DNA from: Irpex lacteus | Lineage: Eukaryota > Basidiomycota > Agaricomycetes > Polyporales > Irpicaceae | NCBI GenBank assembly: GCA_001986395.2 | Contig: MQVO02000002.1 | Location: 2,356,001-2,420,000, forward strand | DNA length: 64,000 nt | Reading direction: 5' to 3' | Shown here: in pieces, positions 21,857-30,641 of the stretch | Numbering within the stretch: the first letter of the stretch is position 1 | How the letters are laid out: the number at the start of each line of letters is the position of its first letter | The notes under the pieces: model-generated | Databases searched by the model: none | What the model was told of the DNA's origin: nothing | What the model saw: the letters and a program-made list of their open reading frames with translations, nothing else | Program-made: the position numbers and the translations under genes

Positions 21857-23116
21857 CTAGATCGAGACATCGTAGTGACTCTCGTCAGAAGTCGTATAGA
21901 CATGCCCGTCGTCCATCAGCGCGTCCAGAGCGTTACTATAACACATTTTATTAACCCAATATCCAGTTTTTGTTGAGTAGACCCACCTAATAGCAACAGC
22001 ATCACCCCCCACAGCCCTCGCAATAGCAGCAATATGCACCCCCTCAGTATGGTTCGCCTGCGCCAAAATAAAGTTGACGATTCTGCGCTGTGTAGGCGGG
22101 AGGTGCGCGTATGCGTCGTGTTGCACGCCCGCTCCAGGGGTGTATGCGTTGGTGTTGCCGTTGGTGTTGGTGCCGTTGAGGGGACGGGGTTTGAGTTCTT
22201 CGCCGGGGCGGGGTGGCTATGGGGAGGGGGTGGTTAGTTATGGGAGGAAGGGAAGGCAGAGGAGGGAAGAGAGGGAGGGAGGGAAGAGAGGGAGGGAGGG
22301 AAGGGAGGGGGAAGGGAGGGGGAAGGGAGGAGGGACGTACGGGGCCGCGTTGGACGATGAGGGTGACGGTGCACGCGTCGAGGATGTGGAAGTATTGTTC
22401 GTGGTGGTCTTTGACGGGGCGGATGTGGATTGCGTTTATGAATCTGTTGTTCCCGAAGGATTTGAGGTTGCCGACTATGCGGATGTATGCTTGTTCTCTA
22501 CCATCAACAAACAAACAGAATGCACGTCAAGTCCCGTTCTAATGCGAGTGTGGACAAAGAGAGAGAAAGGGAGAGCAGAAGAGGGAGACAAAGCGTACTT
22601 GATATCGTCGTCCTCACCGGACTGTGAAGGGTCCACCCAGTGCCGCGCCTGGATCTGACCCGTCCCGTCGTCGAGGTCGTACGTGATATTCGTAGCCTGC
22701 GGGTTAATCTTGATAACTTGCGCAACCACAGTGACCTATCACTTCAACTTTAGCACATATCTACATCACACCCTCCGGGCACTGTAAGTGTATGCACGTA
22801 CTGGACCGATCTCCGTGTCGTCAATGTGCCAGTCCGCATCCGCGTGTGCCTGCGTAGCTTCTCGCAGTTGCTTTATAGTCGTTGGGCGCAGGGATTGTTG
22901 TATACCAGAACGCTAGTGAACAATAGAGGCGTTCAGAAGGAGGTTAGGATTAAAGGAAGAGGAGAAGCACCTTCATAGCCCCTCCAGGACTCCCGCCTTG
23001 GCTTCCACCTGGCGAGGGCATGTACCCTCCGCCACCGCCATAATAGGGGCTGTCATCTGTATTATCTTCAATAAAGAGTGGCCAAGGGAACTTTGCGAGG
23101 ACGTACATTGACTCAT
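21857..23116 (-). CDS. RPA2: Replication protein A 32-kDa subunit
   Basis: Subunit of the heterotrimeric ssDNA-binding complex of replication and repair. Exon 1 is only 10 bp (23107-23116, ATGAGTCAAT), followed by exon 2 (22971-23056) with the Gly-rich start YGGGGGYMPSPGG, where the phosphorylation-prone N-terminus normally lies. Exon 3 starts at 22915 with RPTTIKQLREATQAH. The OB fold follows: VTVVAQVIKINPQATNITYD, ARHWVDPSQSG, IRIVGNLKSFGNNRFINA, IRPVKDHHEQYFHILDA. The C-terminal winged helix has LPPTQRRIVNFILAQA, EGVHIAAIARAV and ALDALMDDGHVYTTSDESHY, ending at the TAG at 21857. All seven junctions keep frame. One intron (about 22217-22340) is a long (GGGA)n purine tract on the plus strand. 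Length (about 280 residues) is normal. Confidence 0.95.
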
Positions 23117-23162
23117 GGCTGTGTATTTGGCAAACTGGGTGGCCTACTTCTGTGTGTTGTGG

Positions 23163-23290
23163 GGAGAACGCGTTTGAGTCGTGGAGAGAGCAGAGCAGAA
23201 ATACGCGATGCCGCCTGTGACGCGACGCGTATTGTGTCGCGCATGTCACTGTCACACTTGTAACGCGTACTCATTAATTTTCTACGCGAC
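23163..23290 (-). promoter_or_regulatory. MCB-type ACGCGT boxes upstream of RPA2
   Basis: Three exact ACGCGT hexamers at 23168, 23225 and 23263, plus ACGCGA at 23284, lie within 170 bp upstream of the RPA2 start at 23116. ACGCGT is the binding site of the MBF (Mbp1/Swi6-type) G1/S regulator in fungi, which fits an S-phase gene. Confidence 0.6.
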
Positions 23291-23687
23291 TGCAAGCCCA
23301 AAGCACATATTCAAAGAAAAACAAATCCATACGCCCAGAAATTACTAAAGACAAGACCGATAGCGCTTCGCTTGGATTCAAGAAGTAAGAAAAGGTGATC
23401 AGGGTTTCAGAAATTTCAGACGTTGATATACACATCTATCTGTAAGCTTTCGTCCCATATTACTTCTGAGAACTCTTATTTACTACGCTGATCACACCTA
23501 TCCCGAAGTGACAATGATCGAAGCTGGCGCCGTACTTAGTACTACATAGCCAAGGTATTTGTGCCAGGTGTGAGGCCTCGAACCGGATGCGAATAGGTAT
23601 GCTACACCGCAGATAGGGATGCTACATACCATGAGCACATGGTGACCTGGACAAAGAGACAATGTGCTCTATCGTATCATCGATATG

Positions 23688-24183
23688 GCTCTACTGTGCG
23701 AGTTTGCTTCGGGAATCCTCCGGCGGTCCACATCTGTAGGCTGACCATGGCATGTTGCCCGACGGCGCGGGCTGTTCTGCTAGTGCACGTTTTAGTGAAT
23801 GTGAAAATCTAACACTTTGAGAATCCAACTTGCCAGTTGAAGCCAGAGTCGCGTCCGTCAGTGGCGGTGGCACCAACTTGAACACAGTAAGTATCTAACC
23901 TCTGTCCCTATCACTCAGATTGAGGGCTCACGGAGTTACGGTTTTGGCTCAGTGTCTTGTTGAGCAGAAGTCAGGCCATATGGGAGATGTTCTTCGGTTT
24001 GAGACGCTTGCTGCTTGCAGGATATGAGGCAGCCGCAGTTAGAGCAGGGTTGATTACTCCAGCATACAGAAGCTCACGCACCGTGGAAATACCGGCTTCG
24101 AGCCTAAAATGAGGTCTTCCATAGAACTCAGGCTCGCTTCTCCAATCAAAGCAGCAGCAGACGTCAATCCGGTGTTGCTCATG
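23688..24183 (-). CDS. Possible small gene next to retrotransposon insertion site
   Basis: An ATG at about 24183 opens MSNTGLTSAAALIGEASLSS and MEDLILGSKPVFPR, followed by a plausible intron (GTGCGTGAGC...CTCTAAC...AGCAG). An alternative further exon at 23691-23885 encodes FKLVPPPLTDATLAS. The composition looks like protein, but no family is recognised and the exon path is uncertain. The retrotransposon LTR begins only about 20 bp upstream of this ATG, so any promoter or 5' exon of the gene would now be 21 kb away near 45620. Between here and RPA2 nothing else is supported. Confidence 0.3.
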
Positions 24184-24202
24184 GCTGGAAGAGGAGTCTC
24201 AA

Positions 24203-24666
24203 TGTGACGACTCGACCGTCACGTCGGAGGGAACACACGAGGTACGTCCAACGGCGTAGGAGGAACTGAGGTGTATCCTCTCGCTTCTGCGAGAGATCTG
24301 ACGCGCGCCTGATCACGCGTCGGGCGAGCTCGTCGTCGAGCTCGCTAGGCTTCTGACTAAATTCTCCCGGGCCTCTATCAACGCCTTCTGGCGGACAAGG
24401 CAAGTTGGGGGAAAAAGAAGAAGATAACATTCAAGTAGGCGTGGTCGTCGACTATACTACGAGACACCACGCGTTATACACATGCACATGTAAACAAACG
24501 AAAACACGAAGTGTTGGGGCAAACGCCGGTCGGGTAGCTCGGCCTCTCAGCTTCGAGCATACCAGGCCGGGGGTTCGATCCCGACGAGTAGAAGAAACAA
24601 AAGGGAAAACTCGAAAAATACGTTACTTACAGAATTCGACCCGTTTGAAGTCCAAGACCCGTCACA
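24203..24666 (-). repeat. 3' LTR of the gypsy element
   Basis: 464 bp, terminal inverted repeat TGTGACG/CGTCACA. Contains a minus-strand open frame from the ATG at about 24430 (MLSSSFSPNLPCPPEG), open to the LTR end. Confidence 0.92.
24529..24585 (+). other. tRNA-like segment inside LTR, antisense to element
   Basis: GTCGGG (24529) can pair with CCCGAC (24580-24585). Between them are TAGCTCGGCCT (A-box-like, 24535) and GGTTCGATCCC (24572-24582), which matches the Pol III B-box pattern. No complete cloverleaf forms: the T stem is mispaired and the acceptor is short, so it is tRNA-like rather than a tRNA gene. Confidence 0.45.
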
Positions 24667-24678
24667 GAGCCCCCCACT

Positions 24679-25194
24679 TCAGGCGGCCGAATTCAAGCTG
24701 ACGCCTCGTCCTCGAACCACGATAACCTTCAGACGTTCCAAGTTGATGAACCCTTCCCAGGAGTGGCTGCATTCCTCGCCATAGCGCGCGAGGAGATTCT
24801 GCACGTCGTCCTGAGTTGGCAATATCTTCGCCCTCATAGCTGCTCGTTGCCGCACGCGTTTCTTGAGTATCCACGCCCATCGAGCTCGAGTGAGAGGGCG
24901 GGCGTTCGGGGAGGACTGCGCTGCACAGAGCTCTACGCGTTCTTGAAACCATTTCTCGCAGATGCTCGTCCAGTCTAGACCTCCGGTAAGGTACTTGTCG
25001 ACGAGGTCGAGCGGGGGAAACCACGTTTTGTTTCCGTACGTCGAGTCGCCTTCAACAGTCCCGAGCAGGATAGCGATCACCGACGGACTAGGGGCGTCAG
25101 AGTACAGTGTCCGTCCCCAGGCGTTCCCGTACTGCGTCTGATGAGCTCGAGTCGAGGGCCCGTCCAATACCTTAGACATGAGATTAGCGGGGCC
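24679..25194 (-). pseudogene. Accessory retroelement ORF, distal part after TGA
   Basis: Continues in the same frame after the TGA at 25195-25197: six codons lead to an ATG at 25179 and then 166 residues (YGNAWGRTLYSDAP, WFPPLDLVDKYLTGGLDWTS, WFQERVELCAAQ) ending at 24679, just before the polypurine tract. Because the frame is unbroken except for one TGA, I read it as the C-terminus of the upstream ORF rather than a separate gene. Readthrough is an alternative. Confidence 0.6.
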
Positions 25195-26862
25195 TCAGTG
25201 CGTGACGATCCTACCCAGCAAGCTCCCTCTCTGTACAACTCCTACGGCTTCGGGTCGTGCAGCTACTTGAGCGATGCGAGCCACCGCCGTGTCCCACGAG
25301 TCGCGGTTGTTCAGCGTTCGCGGAATGTAAGGGCCAGGCACTACCGCGTCGTAAGCGTTCGGTTCCGTTACGTCCCAGCGATTGCCCTCGGGGTGGAATT
25401 CCTTCGCATCGTTAAGAGTATACGCCAGTTGGAATGGCAGGCCCCAACGAACGGCTTGAGTGAGTATGTCGGTGACGAGAGTATCGGGGTTGAGCCCTTG
25501 GATCAGCGAATAGTGTCGAAGCCGCGCTTCTACCGTGGACGAGACGATAAGGTAGGCGTATAGTGGTATCTTCAGGTTCCAGCGGAGATCGCTCGAGTAC
25601 GCTGCGACAGCGGAGCCAGAGTCTGTAGGTCCAAAAAGACAGTCAGAGATACATACCAAGTCCAAGAGCCTCTGGATCTTGGGGATAGGAGTGGTCCCTT
25701 CGGCGGGAGTGAGTCGAGACAGGAGGCTCCCTGAAGGTAAGCTCCCCTTCTCTTCGTCTGGTAAGGGGAAGGAACGGTCCATGCGGGAGACGAACTCGGA
25801 TCCTGTCATCTCCCTTAGCCCCTTGACTTCGGCCACCCCAATGGTAGGACGATACTTAAAGTCCCACGGAAGATAGATAGCGGCCTTGTCCTTGAGCATC
25901 TTGAGGATCGGATAGGTATGTAGAAGCCGATCGTTGGGGTCAATGAGAGCGCCTACAGTCGGCTCATATAGCAGCCAGTAACGCAAGAACGGGTAGTACA
26001 AGCTTTCGAGTCGACGAGCGGTTTGGGAGCCTACGTGTCGGAGGTTGTAATTCACCGCAGCGATGAACTCGAGGGCTTGGTCTCTGGCTGCCTTGAGCTC
26101 CGTTACCGCGTCTGAAATGCCTCGAGCGTTGGTCAATGACTGAATGGAATAGTTCAAATCGACAGCAAATCGCGACAACTTAGCTCTGTCTCCTAACCAG
26201 TCTAGAATCGACTTTAGCACCCTCATCTCCAGGCTGATGATGCTGACGAGCTCGGGATCGACCCGGGTGCGATCTTGGGGATCCATGAAGTCGTCCGCTT
26301 CCGAGGCGTCGTAGTGGGCGTAAACCCAGGCGATCTTGGTGATCTCGCCTTCGTGAGCTTGGAGGTACCTCGCCGCGTCGGGCAGGTAGGGCTGATGAGG
26401 TAGCAGGGGGTCGTACCAGGAGGCGAAGCGGTATTGAGTGTCGGTTATCTCGGGAGATTCCTTCGCTACCCCTCCAAAGCGGGCTGCAGCGGCGCCCGGC
26501 GGGAGCCTCTCAGCGTTCCCGCCGATGCTTAGCCAAGTCTCACCTCGCTTGACGAAGTGTACATAGTCACGAAGGAGGGGGTGCTCGGAGAAGAGCGGTA
26601 CCTCGTAGATGAGATCCCTCGCCGAATATAGAGGAGTGTCGACAGGCAGATCGCCTGGCCCGACGTCAACTGGGCTGAACCGTATAGGGCTGTCGATACT
26701 GTCGATGTCGGTAGATCCTTCGCGTGGGGAATCCATTGTGCTTGAGGCAGAGGAGAAGAGCGAGAGAGCGATCAGAGAGAGGTAAAGAAAGGATTTGCGG
26801 GGCCTGCCCTTATAATCAACGATATGATCAAGCCCCCCAGGGACTTCGATGGGTCGCTGCAT
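25195..26862 (-). CDS. Accessory ORF downstream of pol (unknown function)
   Basis: Open frame between the pol stop and the 3' LTR, read from the ATG at 26862; a second ATG is at 26736. After a basic segment (GRPRK) comes a hydrophobic stretch FLYLSLIALSLF, resembling a signal anchor, then about 570 mostly soluble residues (PLYSARDLIYEVPLFSEHP, GETWLSIGGNAERLPPG, LESLYYPFLRYWLLYEPTVG, RHYSLIQGLNPDTLVTDILT). It ends at a TGA, beyond which the same frame continues 171 codons, giving about 728 codons in all. This is the position of env-like or other extra genes in some LTR elements, but no Env features beyond the hydrophobic stretch are visible and I recognise no domain. Confidence 0.65.
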   Translation of the reverse strand: MQRPIEVPGGLDHIVDYKGRPRKSFLYLSLIALSLFSSASSTMDSPREGSTDIDSIDSPIRFSPVDVGPGDLPVDTPLYSARDLIYEVPLFSEHPLLRDYVHFVKRGETWLSIGGNAERLPPGAAAARFGGVAKESPEITDTQYRFASWYDPLLPHQPYLPDAARYLQAHEGEITKIAWVYAHYDASEADDFMDPQDRTRVDPELVSIISLEMRVLKSILDWLGDRAKLSRFAVDLNYSIQSLTNARGISDAVTELKAARDQALEFIAAVNYNLRHVGSQTARRLESLYYPFLRYWLLYEPTVGALIDPNDRLLHTYPILKMLKDKAAIYLPWDFKYRPTIGVAEVKGLREMTGSEFVSRMDRSFPLPDEEKGSLPSGSLLSRLTPAEGTTPIPKIQRLLDLVCISDCLFGPTDSGSAVAAYSSDLRWNLKIPLYAYLIVSSTVEARLRHYSLIQGLNPDTLVTDILTQAVRWGLPFQLAYTLNDAKEFHPEGNRWDVTEPNAYDAVVPGPYIPRTLNNRDSWDTAVARIAQVAARPEAVGVVQRGSLLGRIVTH

Positions 26863-26966
26863 CAGGAAGGAGAACGAAGGAACGGAAGATGTTAACGACG
26901 ATAGATACCGGGTATGACAGGTGTTGTACTCGGGTTTGGTTGAAGGTGGGTCGGTTGATTCGGCGC

Positions 26967-29900
26967 CTAGAGATTGTGCGCTTTGCGATAAGCGTACAGG
27001 ATTTTTGGCGCCTTCCTCAGCTCGCTGGCCGTCATCCATAGGTCGAACAAAGGCGAGTAGCCCTCCCACCTGACTAGGTAAGTCATGCAGCGCCTTCGCT
27101 TGTCGTCCTTGTGGCCTACAATTGACTCCACCACGTATTCTTCTTCGGCGGGTTTAACCACTCGAGTATCGCCCATGCGTTCTCTTGGGCCGAACTCTTC
27201 AGGCGACGAATGGTAACGCTTTAAATGATCGATGTTGAACACGAGGTTCCCGGGGTACTCTCTGTCCAGTTTGAGACGGTACGTGTTCTCCGAAATACGT
27301 TGTTGTACTTCGAAAGGACCAATCCACCGCTGCACTAGCTTTGCTCCCTTGCCTTGACTCTCCACCCATTCGAGACCGTGGGGATTGACAAGGACCAGGT
27401 CACCTTCTTTGAACTCTTCCTCCCTCCGACCACGATTGTAAGACTCGGCTTGGTGAAGCTGGGCACGAGCGATGGCTCTCCTAGCGCTTTCCCTGTGCAT
27501 AGCCATGAACCTTATAAAGGCTTCTGAGTCCTGCCCTCTTGACGTCGCCTGGCCGTCCGGTTCTGCCAAGAAGTCTAGAGCAGATCTAGGGTGGAATCCG
27601 TACAATAACAGGTAGGGAGTCGATCCGGTGGAAGCGTGTGGCTTGGAGTTGTACGCCTGTTCCATCATAGGCAGCCATTTCGACCACGAAGCCCGGTCGT
27701 CTGCTACGTAAGCCCTTAGCATGATCTCTAATTGTCGATTGACAATTTCGGTTTGCCCGTCGTGCTGTGGATGGTGCGAGGATGATATTAACGAAGACAT
27801 TTTCAGCGCCGATGCTACTTCTGTCCAGAAATGGGACGTCCAGCGCGGGTCCCGGTCACTGACGATGCTGAGTGGGAGACCAAAGCGACATACGACGTTC
27901 TTGACGAATAAGGACGCAAACCCTTCTGCGTTCAGGCCCGTCGTAGTTGGTATGAACTGGGCGTGTTTGGTGAGGCGGTCCACTACGACCAGTATGGCAT
28001 TATACTCGTCCTCTGACCACGGTAAGTCCACGATTAAGTCCATGGAGACGGAGTCGTATGGTTTCTGAGGAATGTCGTGCGGAGTGAGCCTCCCATATCG
28101 CTTGAAGTTGGATGGTTTGGTTTTCTGACAGGTGTCGCAGGTCTTGCAGAACGTTAACACGTCTTTCTTCATGCGGGGCCAGTAGAACCTTTGGCTCAAT
28201 ATCTCCCAGAGCTTTTCGGGTCCCGCGTGGGCTGACACGGTAGGGCTCTCATGGGCTTCCTTCAACAGCTTTGCTTGCTCCTGCCTCGGAACGCATAGCC
28301 GACCTACGCGGTCGGCATCTCTGAAAAACAGGAGGCCTCTGTCGTCCTTGAAAAATCTGTTCTCTGGGTCCCAAGGTTTGTACTCTTCCGGTTTCGCTTT
28401 AGTCCAACGGTCGCTGAAGGAAGGGTCTGATTCGTAGCCTTCTTGGAATCGCTTAACTGACTCCTCTTCCAGTTTGACGAAAATGGTCGGTGGCCTGTGC
28501 GTAGCTCTCCATAATTCTTTGCTCTGATATGGCCCCCCATCGTCCTCGTCGTCCTCGTCCGCTCCGACGTCTTCCGCTACAGTCTCGCCCCCCACACTTT
28601 CTTTGGCGACCTTGAAACTCTCGCGATGCGCGGGTATGACCCTCACGGGCTCTACCGCGTCTACTAGGGAAGTGATCACCCAGGCGGCTCTCGCTGCAGG
28701 TTTAGCTTGCAGTCTCGCTTCCTCCTCCTTCGCTGCTTCCTCGTCTAATAACAACGGTATACTCTCGTCCTCGAGCGGAGAGATGTGCTGCGGCGGTGCT
28801 CTGGGTAACCGGGAAAGTGGATCTACATTCGAGTGAACTCTTCCTGGGCGATGGACGATTTCTAATCCCGGGGCATATGCGGAGTATACTGCCCCCCACG
28901 CTGCTAATCTCCGGTTCGCGTTTTCATAGGTTTTCGCCCATTGCAACGCGGCGTGGTCGGTAATTAGAATTATCTTTTCCCCTTCGACAAAAGGCTGGAA
29001 CTTGATTAAGGCCTCTTTAGCAGCTAACGCTTCGCGTTCTGTGGCTGAGTACCTTCGCTCCGCGTCGCGGAAGGTGCGTGACCAGTATGCGATGACTCTT
29101 TCGACGTGGACCTCGGTTTCCTCAAACGTGGTTGCCCAAGACGCTTGAGGTCCCTGGTCGTCCACTTTCGTGGATAGTCTAGTCGTTAGAGTTGGCACGG
29201 GAGCGTTCTGGTCGTGCGCTACTTTCAACTTTTCGTACGTCTTGGTTCCCTTCAGATCCTTAACCGTTATAGGCTGAACTTGCTGCAAGCAAGCCCCTAG
29301 GGCTTCGTCCGACGCATCCGTGTACAAGCGATACGGCTTCCCTTCTATGGGATGTCCCAGTACGGGAGTGTTTTCCAAAGCTTTCTTTGCTTCGATAAAC
29401 GCGTGTTCGTGCTCTGCCTTCCACTCCCATTTAGCTCCTTTCCTCAACAGTTGAAAGAACGGACTCGCGATGCTTGCGTAATAAGGTATGAAGGCAGAGA
29501 AATATACTAGCATTCCAAGAAACATTTGCAGTTCTTGTACCTTGGTCGGCCTTGCCAACTCTGTTATGGCCTTGACCTTCTCCGCGTGCGTGGACAAGCC
29601 TAGCCTCGAGACTTTGTGGCCTAACAGCAGTATGGACGAGTAGAACAGGTGGCATTTGGCAGGTGAGAGCGTTATCCCGGCTCTCTCTACTGCTTCTAAC
29701 ACCTTGTCCAGGTGTTCGATGTGTTCTTCGAATCCCTTGGAATACACGACGATGTCGTCGATATACACAAGAGTGAATAGCCATAGGTAAGGCGCGAGTA
29801 CCGACTGCATTACCCTCTGGAAGATTGAAGGTCCGTTCCTCAGCCCGAAGGGCATGCGTTTGAACTGGAACAGTCCTCGGTGGGTGCGAAACGCCGTTTT

Positions 29901-30641
29901 CTCGACGTCTTTCTCGTCTAATTCCAACTGTGTAAATCCCGATAGGGCGTCCAAGGACGAAAGCACCTGCGCGCCCGACAAGGCCGCCAATATTTTGCTT
30001 TGCCTTGGCAGGGGGAACTCGTCGGGGATAGTGACGGCGTTCAGTTTGCGATAGTCCACGCAAAACCTGGCCTTACCATTGCGGTATACTATCACTACTG
30101 GGGCTCCCCAGGGACTCTCTGACGGTTCAATCACTCCTTGTGCGAACCATTTGTCCAGCTGCTCTTCGATGACTCTTCTCTTCGCGGGTGACGATCCGTA
30201 CATTGGCACTGATATGGGCTCGACTCCCTCTTGCGTTCGGATCTTTACCTTGGCATCGAAGTGGCCTAGTCGACCGTCGAACGCAAAGGCTCCCTGACGT
30301 CTGCGCAACATCTCCCACACTCTTGGCTTTAGATTCTCTGGTATCTCGCCTACGTCGAGGATCTTCTCGAGGTCTTCGGAGGAGTAGTCTGTGACTTCCG
30401 GTACTGCTGCCGTCTTCGGCCCTCCTTCTTCGTCGGCGTCGCTCTCACGAGTCCTTTCAGATTCTCGTTTCGCGGCCTCGTCCTCTTCACCGACCTTCTC
30501 TAACTCCTTCTGAGCAGCTATCAGCACTCGCGCCCGATCTGCCCCTTCCAGCATTCTCTCGACTTCCTCCGTCGTTCTAGGTACGTCGTAACACTCCCTC
30601 GCTCTCTTCAATTCAGCGAGGACTTCCCCTTTCCGCAGCAC
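26967..30641 (-). CDS. pol: Gypsy pol: RT, RNase H, integrase, chromodomain
   Basis: 1,224-residue open frame directly continuing gag-pro after a single in-frame TGA (30642-30644). RT: FCVDYRKLNAVT, FRTHRGLFQFKRMPFGLRNG, catalytic YIDD at about residue 292 (29755-29766). RNase H: LYTDASDEALGACL (about 437). Integrase: zinc motif around HAGPEKLWEIL and CKTCDTC, then the catalytic core with SMDLIVDLPWSEDEYNAILV and SDRDPRWTSHFWTEV and the Glu in HDGQTEIVNRQLE. C-terminal chromodomain: EEYVVESIVGHKDD, TYLVRWEGYSPLFDLWMTAS. This order with a chromodomain defines chromoviruses, whose integrase is thought to target modified histone H3. No internal stop occurs, so this part could be functional, although the upstream stop and broken gag argue against autonomy. 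Confidence 0.93.
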   Translation of the reverse strand: MLRKGEVLAELKRARECYDVPRTTEEVERMLEGADRARVLIAAQKELEKVGEEDEAAKRESERTRESDADEEGGPKTAAVPEVTDYSSEDLEKILDVGEIPENLKPRVWEMLRRRQGAFAFDGRLGHFDAKVKIRTQEGVEPISVPMYGSSPAKRRVIEEQLDKWFAQGVIEPSESPWGAPVVIVYRNGKARFCVDYRKLNAVTIPDEFPLPRQSKILAALSGAQVLSSLDALSGFTQLELDEKDVEKTAFRTHRGLFQFKRMPFGLRNGPSIFQRVMQSVLAPYLWLFTLVYIDDIVVYSKGFEEHIEHLDKVLEAVERAGITLSPAKCHLFYSSILLLGHKVSRLGLSTHAEKVKAITELARPTKVQELQMFLGMLVYFSAFIPYYASIASPFFQLLRKGAKWEWKAEHEHAFIEAKKALENTPVLGHPIEGKPYRLYTDASDEALGACLQQVQPITVKDLKGTKTYEKLKVAHDQNAPVPTLTTRLSTKVDDQGPQASWATTFEETEVHVERVIAYWSRTFRDAERRYSATEREALAAKEALIKFQPFVEGEKIILITDHAALQWAKTYENANRRLAAWGAVYSAYAPGLEIVHRPGRVHSNVDPLSRLPRAPPQHISPLEDESIPLLLDEEAAKEEEARLQAKPAARAAWVITSLVDAVEPVRVIPAHRESFKVAKESVGGETVAEDVGADEDDEDDGGPYQSKELWRATHRPPTIFVKLEEESVKRFQEGYESDPSFSDRWTKAKPEEYKPWDPENRFFKDDRGLLFFRDADRVGRLCVPRQEQAKLLKEAHESPTVSAHAGPEKLWEILSQRFYWPRMKKDVLTFCKTCDTCQKTKPSNFKRYGRLTPHDIPQKPYDSVSMDLIVDLPWSEDEYNAILVVVDRLTKHAQFIPTTTGLNAEGFASLFVKNVVCRFGLPLSIVSDRDPRWTSHFWTEVASALKMSSLISSSHHPQHDGQTEIVNRQLEIMLRAYVADDRASWSKWLPMMEQAYNSKPHASTGSTPYLLLYGFHPRSALDFLAEPDGQATSRGQDSEAFIRFMAMHRESARRAIARAQLHQAESYNRGRREEEFKEGDLVLVNPHGLEWVESQGKGAKLVQRWIGPFEVQQRISENTYRLKLDREYPGNLVFNIDHLKRYHSSPEEFGPRERMGDTRVVKPAEEEYVVESIVGHKDDKRRRCMTYLVRWEGYSPLFDLWMTASELRKAPKILYAYRKAHNL

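Noticed and set aside
24529..24585. A genuine tRNA gene in the LTR
   Set aside because: The T stem is mispaired, no standard anticodon arm forms and the acceptor is incomplete, so only a tRNA-like label is justified.
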